A stretch of 64,000 nt of DNA from Deltaproteobacteria bacterium. GTDB lineage: Bacteria; UBA10199; JADGCS01. A program made the translations under genes and the position numbers. Shown in pieces: positions 1 through 7,791 of this stretch (within the stretch, counting starts at the first letter, position 1; every line of letters starts with the position of its first letter). The stretch is from NCBI GenBank assembly GCA_024233595.1, contig JACKPK010000005.1, positions 78,675 to 142,674 of the forward strand, given 5' to 3'. The notes under the pieces are model-generated. The model made no database searches, was not told where the DNA came from, and worked only from the letters and a program-made list of their open reading frames with translations.

Positions 1-730
1 GCTTTTTGGCGTGAGCTTCTGAGGCAAGGGCAATGGCATGCTGCCAAGAAGAATGCCCCCAGCCGCGGTGCTGTTTGTATTGATTATTAAAAAAATGCGC
101 GTCACTGATTAACACTGATGTTTGCTGTAAAAATTTTTGCGTGTTTTTTTTGTGATTAGCAATTTGCCTTTTTGGAAGGTGCTCAAATTGGTTCAGAGGT
201 TCTTGGTCGCAAAAGTACACAACGCTCTTTGATCCCGTGGTGATTTTTAATCCATAAGTTTGCCCGGGGTGGTTGAGTCGAATAAAATCAAGAGTCGCAT
301 TGGCTTTTTGCATGATCTCTTTGTGTGTGAGGAGTTTGGGTTTGCCAAGCAATTGGTTCCAATTGACGGGGAAAAGTTCACGATCAAAAATTTTATTTAA
401 TGAGGTTTTGAGTTTGCTGACAGACGAGGCGGGTCCGGTGAGAAAAATATTGTGATTCTTTTTATAAAATGGCGCAAAAAAAGGCAGGCCAGCGACATGA
501 TCTAAATGAAAATGAGACACAATGATGAAAATGTTTTGGTAAGGGTTGTGTTTGGCGAGCTCGTCACCAAGGTTTTTTAAACCGGTGCCAGCGTCACAAA
601 TATACAAATTGTTTTGGCAGGCAATGCTGACACAGGATGTGTTTCCCCCAAATTTTGAAAATTCTTTGCCTGGCCGGGCAATGGATCCTCTTGTCCCCCA
701 GAATCTGATTTCAAAATCCTTTTTCATCAT
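1..730 (-). CDS. Metallo-beta-lactamase-fold hydrolase (C-terminus beyond window)
   Basis: The reverse strand is open from the ATG at 730 (a second ATG lies at 727) to the window edge, so the C-terminus is missing. The N-terminus reads MMKKDFEIRFWGTRGSIARP, followed by a GGNTSC segment and an ICDAGTGLKNLG strand. The metal-binding motif HFHLDH is encoded near 505-525. This pattern is typical of MBL-fold proteins related to RNase Z or phosphodiesterases, with a dinuclear metal site. The substrate cannot be told from the sequence. An in-frame stop lies upstream near 773 and no other start codon intervenes. No strong Shine-Dalgarno is seen. It is divergent from the adenylate cyclase gene at 819, with 88 bases between them. 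Confidence 0.85.
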   Translation of the reverse strand, partial: MMKKDFEIRFWGTRGSIARPGKEFSKFGGNTSCVSIACQNNLYICDAGTGLKNLGDELAKHNPYQNIFIIVSHFHLDHVAGLPFFAPFYKKNHNIFLTGPASSVSKLKTSLNKIFDRELFPVNWNQLLGKPKLLTHKEIMQKANATLDFIRLNHPGQTYGLKITTGSKSVVYFCDQEPLNQFEHLPKRQIANHKKNTQKFLQQTSVLISDAHFFNNQYKQHRGWGHSSWQHAIALASEAHAKK

Positions 731-818
731 GGTGTCTATTGAGCCTTTTGGAGCAAGATGGTCAAGTGTTTCTCAAAAAGAAGCTTTTCGTTTTTTGTGA
801 TTGTTGTAAGAAGAAAGC

Positions 819-1706
819 ATGTCCGAACAGGCTTTAAAAAAAGCAGTGGTCTTTGCTGATCTTGTCGATAGCACCAAGCTCTATCAAGAAGAGGGCGATG
901 TCGCTGCAGAGAGTCTTATCAACGAAGCGTTTTCTTTGGTGCAAGAGATTGTGTTTGATCATGCTGGTGAACTGGTCAAAACCATAGGAGACGAAGTTTT
1001 ACTCACCTTTGAGGATTCATGGTCGGCCATTCATGCTGTGTTATTCATTCAACAGTACTTTAAAGAAAACCAAGACCCTCCTTTGCAATGGCGAGCGGGT
1101 TTAGACTTTGGCTCTGTGGTGTTGCGTGAAGGAGATGTCTTTGGAGACACGGTGAATCGTGCCGCCCGCATTGTTAAAAAAGCAAAACCCAATCAGTTAT
1201 TGTTGTCTGAACAAGCTTTGCCAGAAGAGCAAGAGGGTGATGGCATTGGTTTTCGTTTTGTGATCGAAACTGAATTAAAAGGTTTTAAAGAAAAGTGTCG
1301 TTTGCACGATGTGCTGTTTTCGGATTCAAGTTCTGGTGTGACCATGTCTCTTGACGATGAGTGCGTCGATGACATTTTAGAATCCGCTAGTTTGAAACTG
1401 GCTTATGAATCCAATGATTTTATTTTAGATAAGGACAACACGGTTTTTAAAATTGGGCGAGAACCCGATAACCATTTGCAAATCACGGGCGATTCGGTTT
1501 CGCGGCACCACGCCTTTATTGAATTCGATAAAGGAAAATTTTATTTGATCGACCAAAGCACAAACGGCACTTATGTAAAAGATCATTTGGGAGATTGGCA
1601 TTTGATCAAGCACGATCGCTACCCGCTCATAGGAAGTGGGTTCTTGTCTTTTGGCAAGATCGTCGATAACAACAATAAACTCTTGAGCTTTGATTACCAG
1701 ATTTAG
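819..1706 (+). CDS. Class III adenylate cyclase with C-terminal FHA domain
   Basis: 295 aa. The cyclase homology domain fills residues about 8-165. It has metal-binding D14 (FADLVDS) and D58 (KTIGDE), and the adenine-selecting pair K54 and D106 (GDVFGDTVN). N113 and R117 are the transition-state residues. Every catalytic position expected for an adenylate cyclase is therefore present. A forkhead-associated domain follows at about 195-290, with GR 213-214, SRHH 228-231 and NG 249-250, the phosphothreonine-binding signature. There is no membrane segment, so the protein is probably cytosolic and makes cAMP. FHA suggests recruitment to, or control by, a phosphorylated partner. The Shine-Dalgarno is AGAAG. 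Two genes downstream lies a membrane protein with a cyclic-nucleotide-binding fold, a plausible receiver of the signal (inference). Confidence 0.92.
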   Translation: MSEQALKKAVVFADLVDSTKLYQEEGDVAAESLINEAFSLVQEIVFDHAGELVKTIGDEVLLTFEDSWSAIHAVLFIQQYFKENQDPPLQWRAGLDFGSVVLREGDVFGDTVNRAARIVKKAKPNQLLLSEQALPEEQEGDGIGFRFVIETELKGFKEKCRLHDVLFSDSSSGVTMSLDDECVDDILESASLKLAYESNDFILDKDNTVFKIGREPDNHLQITGDSVSRHHAFIEFDKGKFYLIDQSTNGTYVKDHLGDWHLIKHDRYPLIGSGFLSFGKIVDNNNKLLSFDYQI

Positions 1707-1730
1707 CACCCGCTTTAGAAAGGACCAGGT

Positions 1731-2390
1731 ATGAAATTTTTAGACTGTGAAAAGCAAGATGGTATTTACATTGTGACCATGAAAGACGGCCAGAACCGCA
1801 TCCGATCAGAAGTCATGGCAGAGCATCATCAAATCATGGATCAAATTGCCAAAGACCGAGACAACACGGCTGTCATCCTCACCAGCAGCGACGAAAAATT
1901 CTGGTGTAATGGCATTGATGTCGACTGGCTCATGCAACAGCCTTCGGAATATTTTCCAGAGTTCACCAATTTATGTGACGAATTAATTTTACGTTGGTCT
2001 CTTTTTGATGCGCCAACCATTGCTTGTATCACTGGGCATTGTTATGGTGGTGGCGCTGTTGTGGCGGCATGCATGGATTTTAGAATCATGCGCGAAGACC
2101 GCGGCTTTTATTGTTTTCCCGAAGTGGACGTGCACATCCCGTTCACCGAAGTCATGCACGATGTCATTGAACTCTTGCCGAACAAAGCCATTGTGCACGA
2201 GATGATTCTCACAGGCCGTCGTGTTGGTGGTCAGGAAGCAAGCTCTAAAGATTTAGTGCACGCTTGCTACAACCAAGAAGAGCTTTTTTCAAAAGCCATG
2301 GAATTGGCGACTCATCTTAAAAGCAAAGACCGTGCGACCTACAGCAAAATCAAGACAGGCCTTAAAAAGCACCTTTTAAAATGGCGCTAG
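1731..2390 (+). CDS. Enoyl-CoA hydratase/isomerase family protein
   Basis: 219 aa, crotonase fold, shorter than the usual 255-260 aa. The oxyanion-hole segments are FWCNGIDVDWL (57-67) and HCYGGGAVVAACMDF (103-117). Of the two catalytic glutamates of enoyl-CoA hydratase, the first (GGGCE in classical hydratases) is V110 here. The second is kept as E131 in the segment CFPEVDV. A single glutamate is the arrangement seen in delta3-delta2-enoyl-CoA isomerases, so isomerase activity is more likely than hydration. It would act in cytosolic fatty-acid beta-oxidation of unsaturated chains. The start has a good AAAGGA site. It may be cotranscribed with the cyclase gene, which ends 24 bases upstream. 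Confidence 0.85.
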   Translation: MKFLDCEKQDGIYIVTMKDGQNRIRSEVMAEHHQIMDQIAKDRDNTAVILTSSDEKFWCNGIDVDWLMQQPSEYFPEFTNLCDELILRWSLFDAPTIACITGHCYGGGAVVAACMDFRIMREDRGFYCFPEVDVHIPFTEVMHDVIELLPNKAIVHEMILTGRRVGGQEASSKDLVHACYNQEELFSKAMELATHLKSKDRATYSKIKTGLKKHLLKWR

Positions 2391-2420
2391 TTTTGCCTTT
2401 TAGAAGCCGCTTTTATCCTA

Positions 2421-2457
2421 TATAATATGTGTTTGGAGAGAGCGGTGGGCTACCACC
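2421..2457 (+). promoter_or_regulatory. Probable promoter -10 and small leader hairpin
   Basis: A perfect TATAAT lies at 2421-2426, 61 bases before the GTG start at 2487. No good -35 at 16-18 bases is seen. The leader contains a small stem, GGTGG 2444-2448 with CCACC 2453-2457. This suggests that the Popeye-like gene has its own transcript. Confidence 0.4.
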
Positions 2458-2486
2458 TGGGGTTGTGTTGCTTTCGGGAGGTCTAG

Positions 2487-3257
2487 GTGTCGGAAATCAT
2501 TGTTAATATTGGTTATTTACTCATGTTGGCGGCTTTTGTGGTGCGCGATATGTTGCGTTTGCGTGTCTTGTTGGTCACAGCGCAAACCTTGCTCATTGGT
2601 TATGCTTTGAGTCAGGGGGCCATGGCGGTGGCGTTTTGGAACGCTCTGTTTGTGGGTATTAATGGTTTTCAGGTTTACGGGATTTTAAAAGACCGGCGCG
2701 AAGTGACTCTTCCGGAATCTTTGCAGGGTGTTTTTAGAACATCCTTTGCGCAGCTGACCCCGCAAGAGTTTTTAAAAATATGGAATCTGGGCATTGATCA
2801 AGAAAAGACAGATGATCTTTTGGTCGCCGAAGGCACAGTGGAGCAAGATTTGCTTTATTTGGTTTCTGGTGAAGTGGTGGTGCAGCGATCAGGATCCACC
2901 ATTGCGCATTTGGGCTCTGGTTACTTTTTAGCAGAGATGAGTTTTTTAACTGGTGAAGAAACCAATGCCGCTGTTGTGGCCAAAGGTGATGTCAGCTTGC
3001 GAATCTGGAGTCGTAAATCTTTAGAGCAACTTCGTTTGCGTGATTCAGGGCTCTTCATTAAATTTCAAAATGTTCTGGGAGCCGATATTGTTCGTAAATT
3101 TCAGCGCACCGGAACAGGGCATGCCAACCCCATCATGGAAAAATCCTGGGGTGAAATTCAATTGTGCACAAGTTTTGAATCCTCCGGTACCGAGCAGGAG
3201 AGAGAAACAGAAATTTGGACTGAGTACAGCGAAAGTCAGACACATTGTTTGCGTTAA
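2487..3257 (+). CDS. Three-TM membrane protein with Popeye-like cyclic-nucleotide-binding fold
   Basis: 256 aa. Residues about 4-70 form three closely spaced hydrophobic helices. A cytosolic domain at about 85-215 reads like a cyclic-nucleotide-binding beta-roll (LLVAEGTVEQDLLYLVSGEV, then AEMSFLTGEETNAAVVA). Three helices followed by such a domain is the architecture of Popeye-domain proteins, which bind cAMP in animals. The phosphate-binding cassette keeps the glutamate (AEMSF), but the canonical arginine (as in PRAATV) appears as asparagine. Ligand binding is thus uncertain, as in POPDC proteins, which also have a divergent pocket. Start GTG at 2487 follows a strong GGGAGG. It lies close to the adenylate cyclase gene, so a cAMP circuit is a reasonable inference. 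The last 40 residues are low-complexity and polar. Confidence 0.72.
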   Translation: MSEIIVNIGYLLMLAAFVVRDMLRLRVLLVTAQTLLIGYALSQGAMAVAFWNALFVGINGFQVYGILKDRREVTLPESLQGVFRTSFAQLTPQEFLKIWNLGIDQEKTDDLLVAEGTVEQDLLYLVSGEVVVQRSGSTIAHLGSGYFLAEMSFLTGEETNAAVVAKGDVSLRIWSRKSLEQLRLRDSGLFIKFQNVLGADIVRKFQRTGTGHANPIMEKSWGEIQLCTSFESSGTEQERETEIWTEYSESQTHCLR

Positions 3258-3266
3258 GATGACAAC

Positions 3267-4583
3267 TTAAAATGTGACTTTGGTGTTGGGTAAGGCTTCT
3301 TCAATGCGTGTTTGTTCTTTTTCTGTCACACGATTCCCTGATAAATTAAGAATCTGTAATTTTTTAAATTGAGACAAATCCTTTGGCAGCTGGCTAATGA
3401 AGTTGTGGTGTAGGTCAATCACGAGCAAGTTCTTTGTGTTGAGCAATTGGGTTGGGAATTTATACAACTGATTTTCGCCAAGATAAATTTCGGCAAGCCG
3501 TTCTGCTTTTGCAAGCTCTTCAGGGAGTTGGCGCAGACTTTGGTTTTCTAAATAAATCACATCAAGTTTCGCGATCTCGTTTTCAGAGAGATTTTCCAAA
3601 CTGGTTGCGACGCGTTTGTCGTGCAGGCGGCTTCCTGAATTTTTTTTGAGATCTTGAATGTCTTCTTGTGAGAGCTCGTGTCCTTCTAAATAGACTTCTT
3701 GTAGTTTTTTGAGTTTGAGGATTTCTACGGGAAAATTTTTGATGGGGTTGTCCGAGACTCTTAGTGTGCGTAGGTTTTTGAGTTCTAATAAATCGTCTGA
3801 AAGATCGTTGATGTTGTTTCCTGAAACATCCAATTCTTCTAAGTTTGCTAAAGAAAAAACCTCGGAAGGAATGGATTTGAGTTGGTTGTGAGCCAGGCTC
3901 AGGTTCTTGAGATTTTTGAACTGATCAAAATTCACTGGCAACTCAGTGAGCTGGTTCTCGCTCAGGTCTAAAGATTCTAATTCTGCAAAATCTTCCCAAG
4001 GGGCGATCGCGTCTTTGAGCTTGTTGCCGGAAAGATCCAAAACCTGCAAAGCCGGTGTGTTTTTAAGCAAGTTGACTGGGATTTGCGATAATTGGTTATG
4101 AGACAAACTGATTTCTTTGAGCGCCAGGGTCTTATCGGTTGTGGGCAATTGGCTGATTTGGTTGTGGTCCAGGTAAAGGATTTTGAGTTTACTTAAATCC
4201 CAGATTTGCTTGGGCACGGACTGGATTTGGTTATGACGAAGGAAAAGCCATTGCAGATTTTGAAGCTTGCTCAGCGATGGTGGTAGGTTTTTGATCTGGT
4301 TTTGGTCCAAGATCAGGGTTTCTAAAGAACCCAATTTGTGCAGCGGCGCAGGCCAAGTCTCAAAGTTGTTTTGTTTTAAATTCAAAGACTTAAGTTGCTG
4401 AAGCTCAATGATTTGTTCAGGCAATTCCCCGAGCTGTCCCTCTGTCCAGGTTAGCTTTTGCGTGTCTTTTGGCAACTTGCCGAGCTGGTAGACAAAGTCG
4501 CGTTCGTAGCGATTCAGGGCTTGGGCCTTAAAACTCAGCAACATCAGTATGACGAAGGTAAAGCGTCTCATGACAGAGACCAT
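3267..4583 (-). CDS. Secreted leucine-rich-repeat protein
   Basis: 438 aa. An N-terminal signal peptide (RRFTFVILMLLSFKAQA) is followed by about 15 leucine-rich repeats with the consensus LxxLxLxxNxLxxLPxxLxxLxxL. The repeats fill almost the whole protein, so it is a pure LRR solenoid without an enzymatic domain. It is probably exported to the periplasm or cell surface, where it would bind protein partners. The start could also be the Met at residue 5 (4571), which sits closer to the signal peptide's arginines. Neither start has a strong Shine-Dalgarno. It is convergent with the Popeye-like gene and divergent from gmk. The partner is unknown. Confidence 0.85.
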   Translation of the reverse strand: MVSVMRRFTFVILMLLSFKAQALNRYERDFVYQLGKLPKDTQKLTWTEGQLGELPEQIIELQQLKSLNLKQNNFETWPAPLHKLGSLETLILDQNQIKNLPPSLSKLQNLQWLFLRHNQIQSVPKQIWDLSKLKILYLDHNQISQLPTTDKTLALKEISLSHNQLSQIPVNLLKNTPALQVLDLSGNKLKDAIAPWEDFAELESLDLSENQLTELPVNFDQFKNLKNLSLAHNQLKSIPSEVFSLANLEELDVSGNNINDLSDDLLELKNLRTLRVSDNPIKNFPVEILKLKKLQEVYLEGHELSQEDIQDLKKNSGSRLHDKRVATSLENLSENEIAKLDVIYLENQSLRQLPEELAKAERLAEIYLGENQLYKFPTQLLNTKNLLVIDLHHNFISQLPKDLSQFKKLQILNLSGNRVTEKEQTRIEEALPNTKVTF

Positions 4584-4661
4584 ATCAACCCAATGAAATC
4601 ATTGACAATCTTTTTCCAATGGGTAGTGCTAAGGAAATTTTTGTCTTTGGAGAGCCTGTCT

Positions 4662-5234
4662 GTGAGTCAACCTAGTCTTTTTGTCGTTTCTGGGCCAAGT
4701 GGGTCAGGAAAAACCACAATCTGTCGTCGCATTGCTGATCAATTCAACTGGTATTATTCTGTTTCGCACACCACAAGACCAATTCGTCCTGGTGAACACA
4801 ATGGTCGTGATTACTTTTTTGTAAACGAAGCTGAATTTAAAGACATGGTTGCTGAGGATGCTTTTTTTGAATGGGCGCGTGTTTACGATAATTTTTATGG
4901 CACCGCAAAAGAACCTGTCATGGATCATTTGCAAAAAGGTCAAAGCGTGATCCTCGATTTAGACACACAGGGAGCGGCTTTGGTCAAAAAACTCAAACCG
5001 GAAGCGGTTTTGGTTTTTATCAACACACCCAGTGTTGACGAATTAGAAACACGTTTGAAATCACGCGGGCAAAATTCCGAAGACGAAATCAAAAAACGAG
5101 TGCAAGGAGCGCAAAACGAGTTATCTCATATAGACGAATACGATCATGTTATTTTAAACGATGATCTCGACAGCGCGATCGCTAAACTGCAAGACATCAT
5201 CAACGAGCATCGTCAACAAAGCAAAACCCAATGA
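4662..5234 (+). CDS. gmk: Guanylate kinase
   Basis: 190 aa from GTG 4662, which has GGAGAG seven bases upstream. The longer open frame from 4458 overlaps the LRR gene and adds unrelated sequence. It phosphorylates GMP to GDP with ATP. The P-loop GPSGSGKT lies at residues 11-18. The GMP-binding segment (SVSHTTRPIRPGEHNGRDYFF) and the lid region follow, and the length is usual for bacterial Gmk. Its stop overlaps the rel start in an ATGA, so GTP-pool synthesis and (p)ppGpp metabolism are translationally coupled. The gmk-rel pairing is common in proteobacteria. Confidence 0.95.
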   Translation: MSQPSLFVVSGPSGSGKTTICRRIADQFNWYYSVSHTTRPIRPGEHNGRDYFFVNEAEFKDMVAEDAFFEWARVYDNFYGTAKEPVMDHLQKGQSVILDLDTQGAALVKKLKPEAVLVFINTPSVDELETRLKSRGQNSEDEIKKRVQGAQNELSHIDEYDHVILNDDLDSAIAKLQDIINEHRQQSKTQ

Positions 5235-7369
5235 TTTCAATTGAAGACATCATCAAAGACGTTCAGTCTTATAACCCGCATTCTCATCTGGACCAGATCC
5301 GCAAAGCCTGTGCGTTTTCGGCAGATGCGCACGAGGGTCAAAAGCGTCGCTCGGGTGAGCCTTATTTGGTGCACCCTCTAGAAGTTTCTAAAATCCTCAC
5401 ACAACTCAAAATGGATGACGCCTCAATCATCGCTGCCATTTTGCACGATACGATCGAAGACACATCGGTCACCAAGATCGACGTGCAAAACTTTTTGCAG
5501 TGATGTTGCCGAAATCGTAGACGGCGTGACCAAAATTTCTAAGATTAAGATTAGCAATCAAGAAGACCGCCGCCGAGAACTACCGTAAAATGATCTTGGC
5601 CATGTCCAAAGACATTCGTGTGATCATGGTGAAGTTGGTTGACAGGCTTAACAACATGCGCACTTTGCAGTTCATGTCGGAGACAAAGCAGGTCAAAATC
5701 AGCCAAGAAACCTAGGACATTTACGCGCCCATTGCAGGGCGTAGGGTATTTATTGGATCAAAGAAGAACTAGAAGATCTTTCGTTTAAATTCTTAAAGCC
5801 AGAAATCTACAAACAGATCAAAGCGCGCACAACCCGGTTTCAACAAATTCGTGAAGAGTACATCAACCGAGTGATGGACACTGTGCGAAGCAGGTTGGAC
5901 CAGCAATCGATAGCTTGCAAATTTATGGGCGTGTGAAAAAGCCTATTCGGTTTTTTCGTAAAATGCAGCGTCAGGAAATCAATTTGGACGATGTGCATGA
6001 CCTCATTGCCTTTCGCGTGTTGGTGGATTCCATTGAGCAATGTTACGAAGTTCTGGGTGCGATTCACTCGTTGTGGCGTCCGATTCAAGGGCGTTTTAAG
6101 GACTACATTGCCATGCCCAAAGGCAACTCCTACCAGTCTTTGCACACCACTGTTGTTTGTTTTGATGGCGAGCGCGTTGAGTTTCAAATCCGAACCTTTG
6201 CTATGCACGAGATTGCCGAAAAAGGGATCGCGGCGCACTGGAAGTACAAAGAAGATGGTCGCTTGGACACCAAGGACGAAGAAAAATTCCGATGGTTGCG
6301 TCAGTTGGTCGATTGGCAAACCGAGTTGCAAGACTCTCTTGAATTTGTCGACACCTTTAAAATGGATTTATTCGAAGACGAGATTTTTGTGTTCACGCCC
6401 AATGGCGATCTCAAAACTCTTTGTCATCATGCCACGCCAGTGGATTTTGCTTACGCTGTTCATTCAGATGTGGGGCATCGTTGCGCGGGAGCAAGGGTCA
6501 ACGGCAGAATGGTGCCTTTGTCACAAAAATTAGAAAGTGGCGACACCGTCGAGATCATCACAAAAAGCACGCAAACACCAAATAAAGACTGGCTCGACTT
6601 TGTGCAGTCGTCCAAAGCCAAAACTCACATTCGGCAATACATTCGTCGTGAACAAAAAGAAAAAAGCCGCGTGATTGGTCAAAATATTTTTGAGTCTGCT
6701 TCGCAAAAGTCCAAGTTAAAACCAGCTAAGGTTCTTAAATCCGAAGAGCTGCAGGCGTATTTAAAAAGTAAAAAAACAAATTTAGAAGAGTTTTTCACAA
6801 ACATTGCGTACGGAAAAATCGATGCCAGAGAAGTGATTGAAGAGCTTTTTCATCCTGATCCCGTGGAAGAGGAATCACCTGAGCGTGATGAAAACGTCAT
6901 CAAAAAGATTTTTAAGAAAATTGGTTCTCGCAACAAGAACCTGATTTTGGTCGACAAACAAGATGGCATTTTGGTGACCTTTGGTAAGTGCTGTAACCCG
7001 GTTAAAGGCGATGCCATCATTGGTTTTGTGACCCGTGGTCGTGGTGTGGCCATTCACCGTACCGATTGCCCGCGCGTTTTCAGCATCGATCCAGATCGTC
7101 GCATGGATGTGGCTTGGAATGATGACACCGAGCAAGAAAGTTTGGCACGTATTTTTGTGATCGCGGAAGACCGTAAAGGCATGTTGGCTGAAATCACCAA
7201 AACCATTTCAGAACGCGATGTGAACATCATAAAAGTTTGGGTGAAAGCGCAGTCCGACGGTGTGGCTCGGATTTCTTTGGATTTGAGTGTTAAAAACATT
7301 CACGAGCTACGCAGTGTTGTAAAATCCCTAGAGGGCATCAAGCATGTTTTGAATGTGGTGAGGGAATGA
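5231..7369 (+). pseudogene. rel: Bifunctional (p)ppGpp synthetase/hydrolase Rel/SpoT, frameshifted
   Basis: The frame opens at 5231. It encodes the HD hydrolase start (HEGQKRRSGEPYLVHP, LHDTIEDT), then is lost near 5498 and is only continuous again from about 5945 to 7369. Joining frames restores a normal protein of about 710 aa. It would contain [19 protein letters not shown] and [12 protein letters not shown] of the HD domain, the synthetase domain with DLIAFRV, RFKDYIAMPKG and the IRTFAMHEIAEKGIAAHWKYK region, then TGS (about 6380-6580) and ACT (about 7140-7360) domains. RFKD is the RxKD form of bifunctional enzymes. At least five one-base indels and one in-frame TAG are packed into 450 bases. 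It overlaps gmk upstream and yraN downstream by four bases each. Sequence error is more likely than true inactivation, because flanking coding is perfect. Confidence 0.88.
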
Positions 7370-7764
7370 TGCAAAAAGACAAGCAAGGTTCAATTCAGCC
7401 CACGGCTAAACAGCAAACAGGATCACAAGGCGAAGAAATCGCACAAAAACATTTATGCCAGCAAGGTTACCGCGTGATCGAAACCAATTTTTTTTGCAAG
7501 TACGGAGAAATCGACTTGATCGCGCAGAAAGATGATGAATTATTTTTTGTCGAGATCAGACGCCGTATTGGCCAAGAATACGGTTCGGCATTGGAATCAG
7601 CATCAATTAAAAAACAACAAAAAATGCGTCGCTGCGCACAATTTTATTTAAACAGCTCGCCCGAATGGCACGAAACGCCAGCGCATTTGTCTTTTTTAGC
7701 CATAGACGATTTACCCAGTGGCGAACAATTTATTGAGTTCATTAAAGATGTGAACGACGCTTGA
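7366..7764 (+). CDS. yraN: YraN/UPF0102 family protein
   Basis: 132 aa. It has the conserved UPF0102 core: GSQGEEIAQKHLCQQGYRVI, then NFFCKYGEIDLIAQKDDELF and FVEIRRR, a restriction-endonuclease-like (PD-ExK type) fold with E and D-ExK-like positions. The usual K in FVEVKxR is R here (FVEIRRR). The family is widespread. A nucleic-acid role is suspected but its function is not established. Its start overlaps the rel stop (ATGA). Confidence 0.88.
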   Translation: MMQKDKQGSIQPTAKQQTGSQGEEIAQKHLCQQGYRVIETNFFCKYGEIDLIAQKDDELFFVEIRRRIGQEYGSALESASIKKQQKMRRCAQFYLNSSPEWHETPAHLSFLAIDDLPSGEQFIEFIKDVNDA

Positions 7765-7791
7765 TTCTACTTTTAAACGCACGAGGCTTTT

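Noticed and set aside
4458..4661. Longer gmk with 68 extra N-terminal residues
   Set aside because: It would overlap the divergent LRR gene, and GTG 4662 has its own Shine-Dalgarno just before the P-loop region.
5231..7369. Programmed frameshifting in rel
   Set aside because: Programmed sites are single and defined. At least five indels plus an in-frame stop in 450 bases cannot be programmed.
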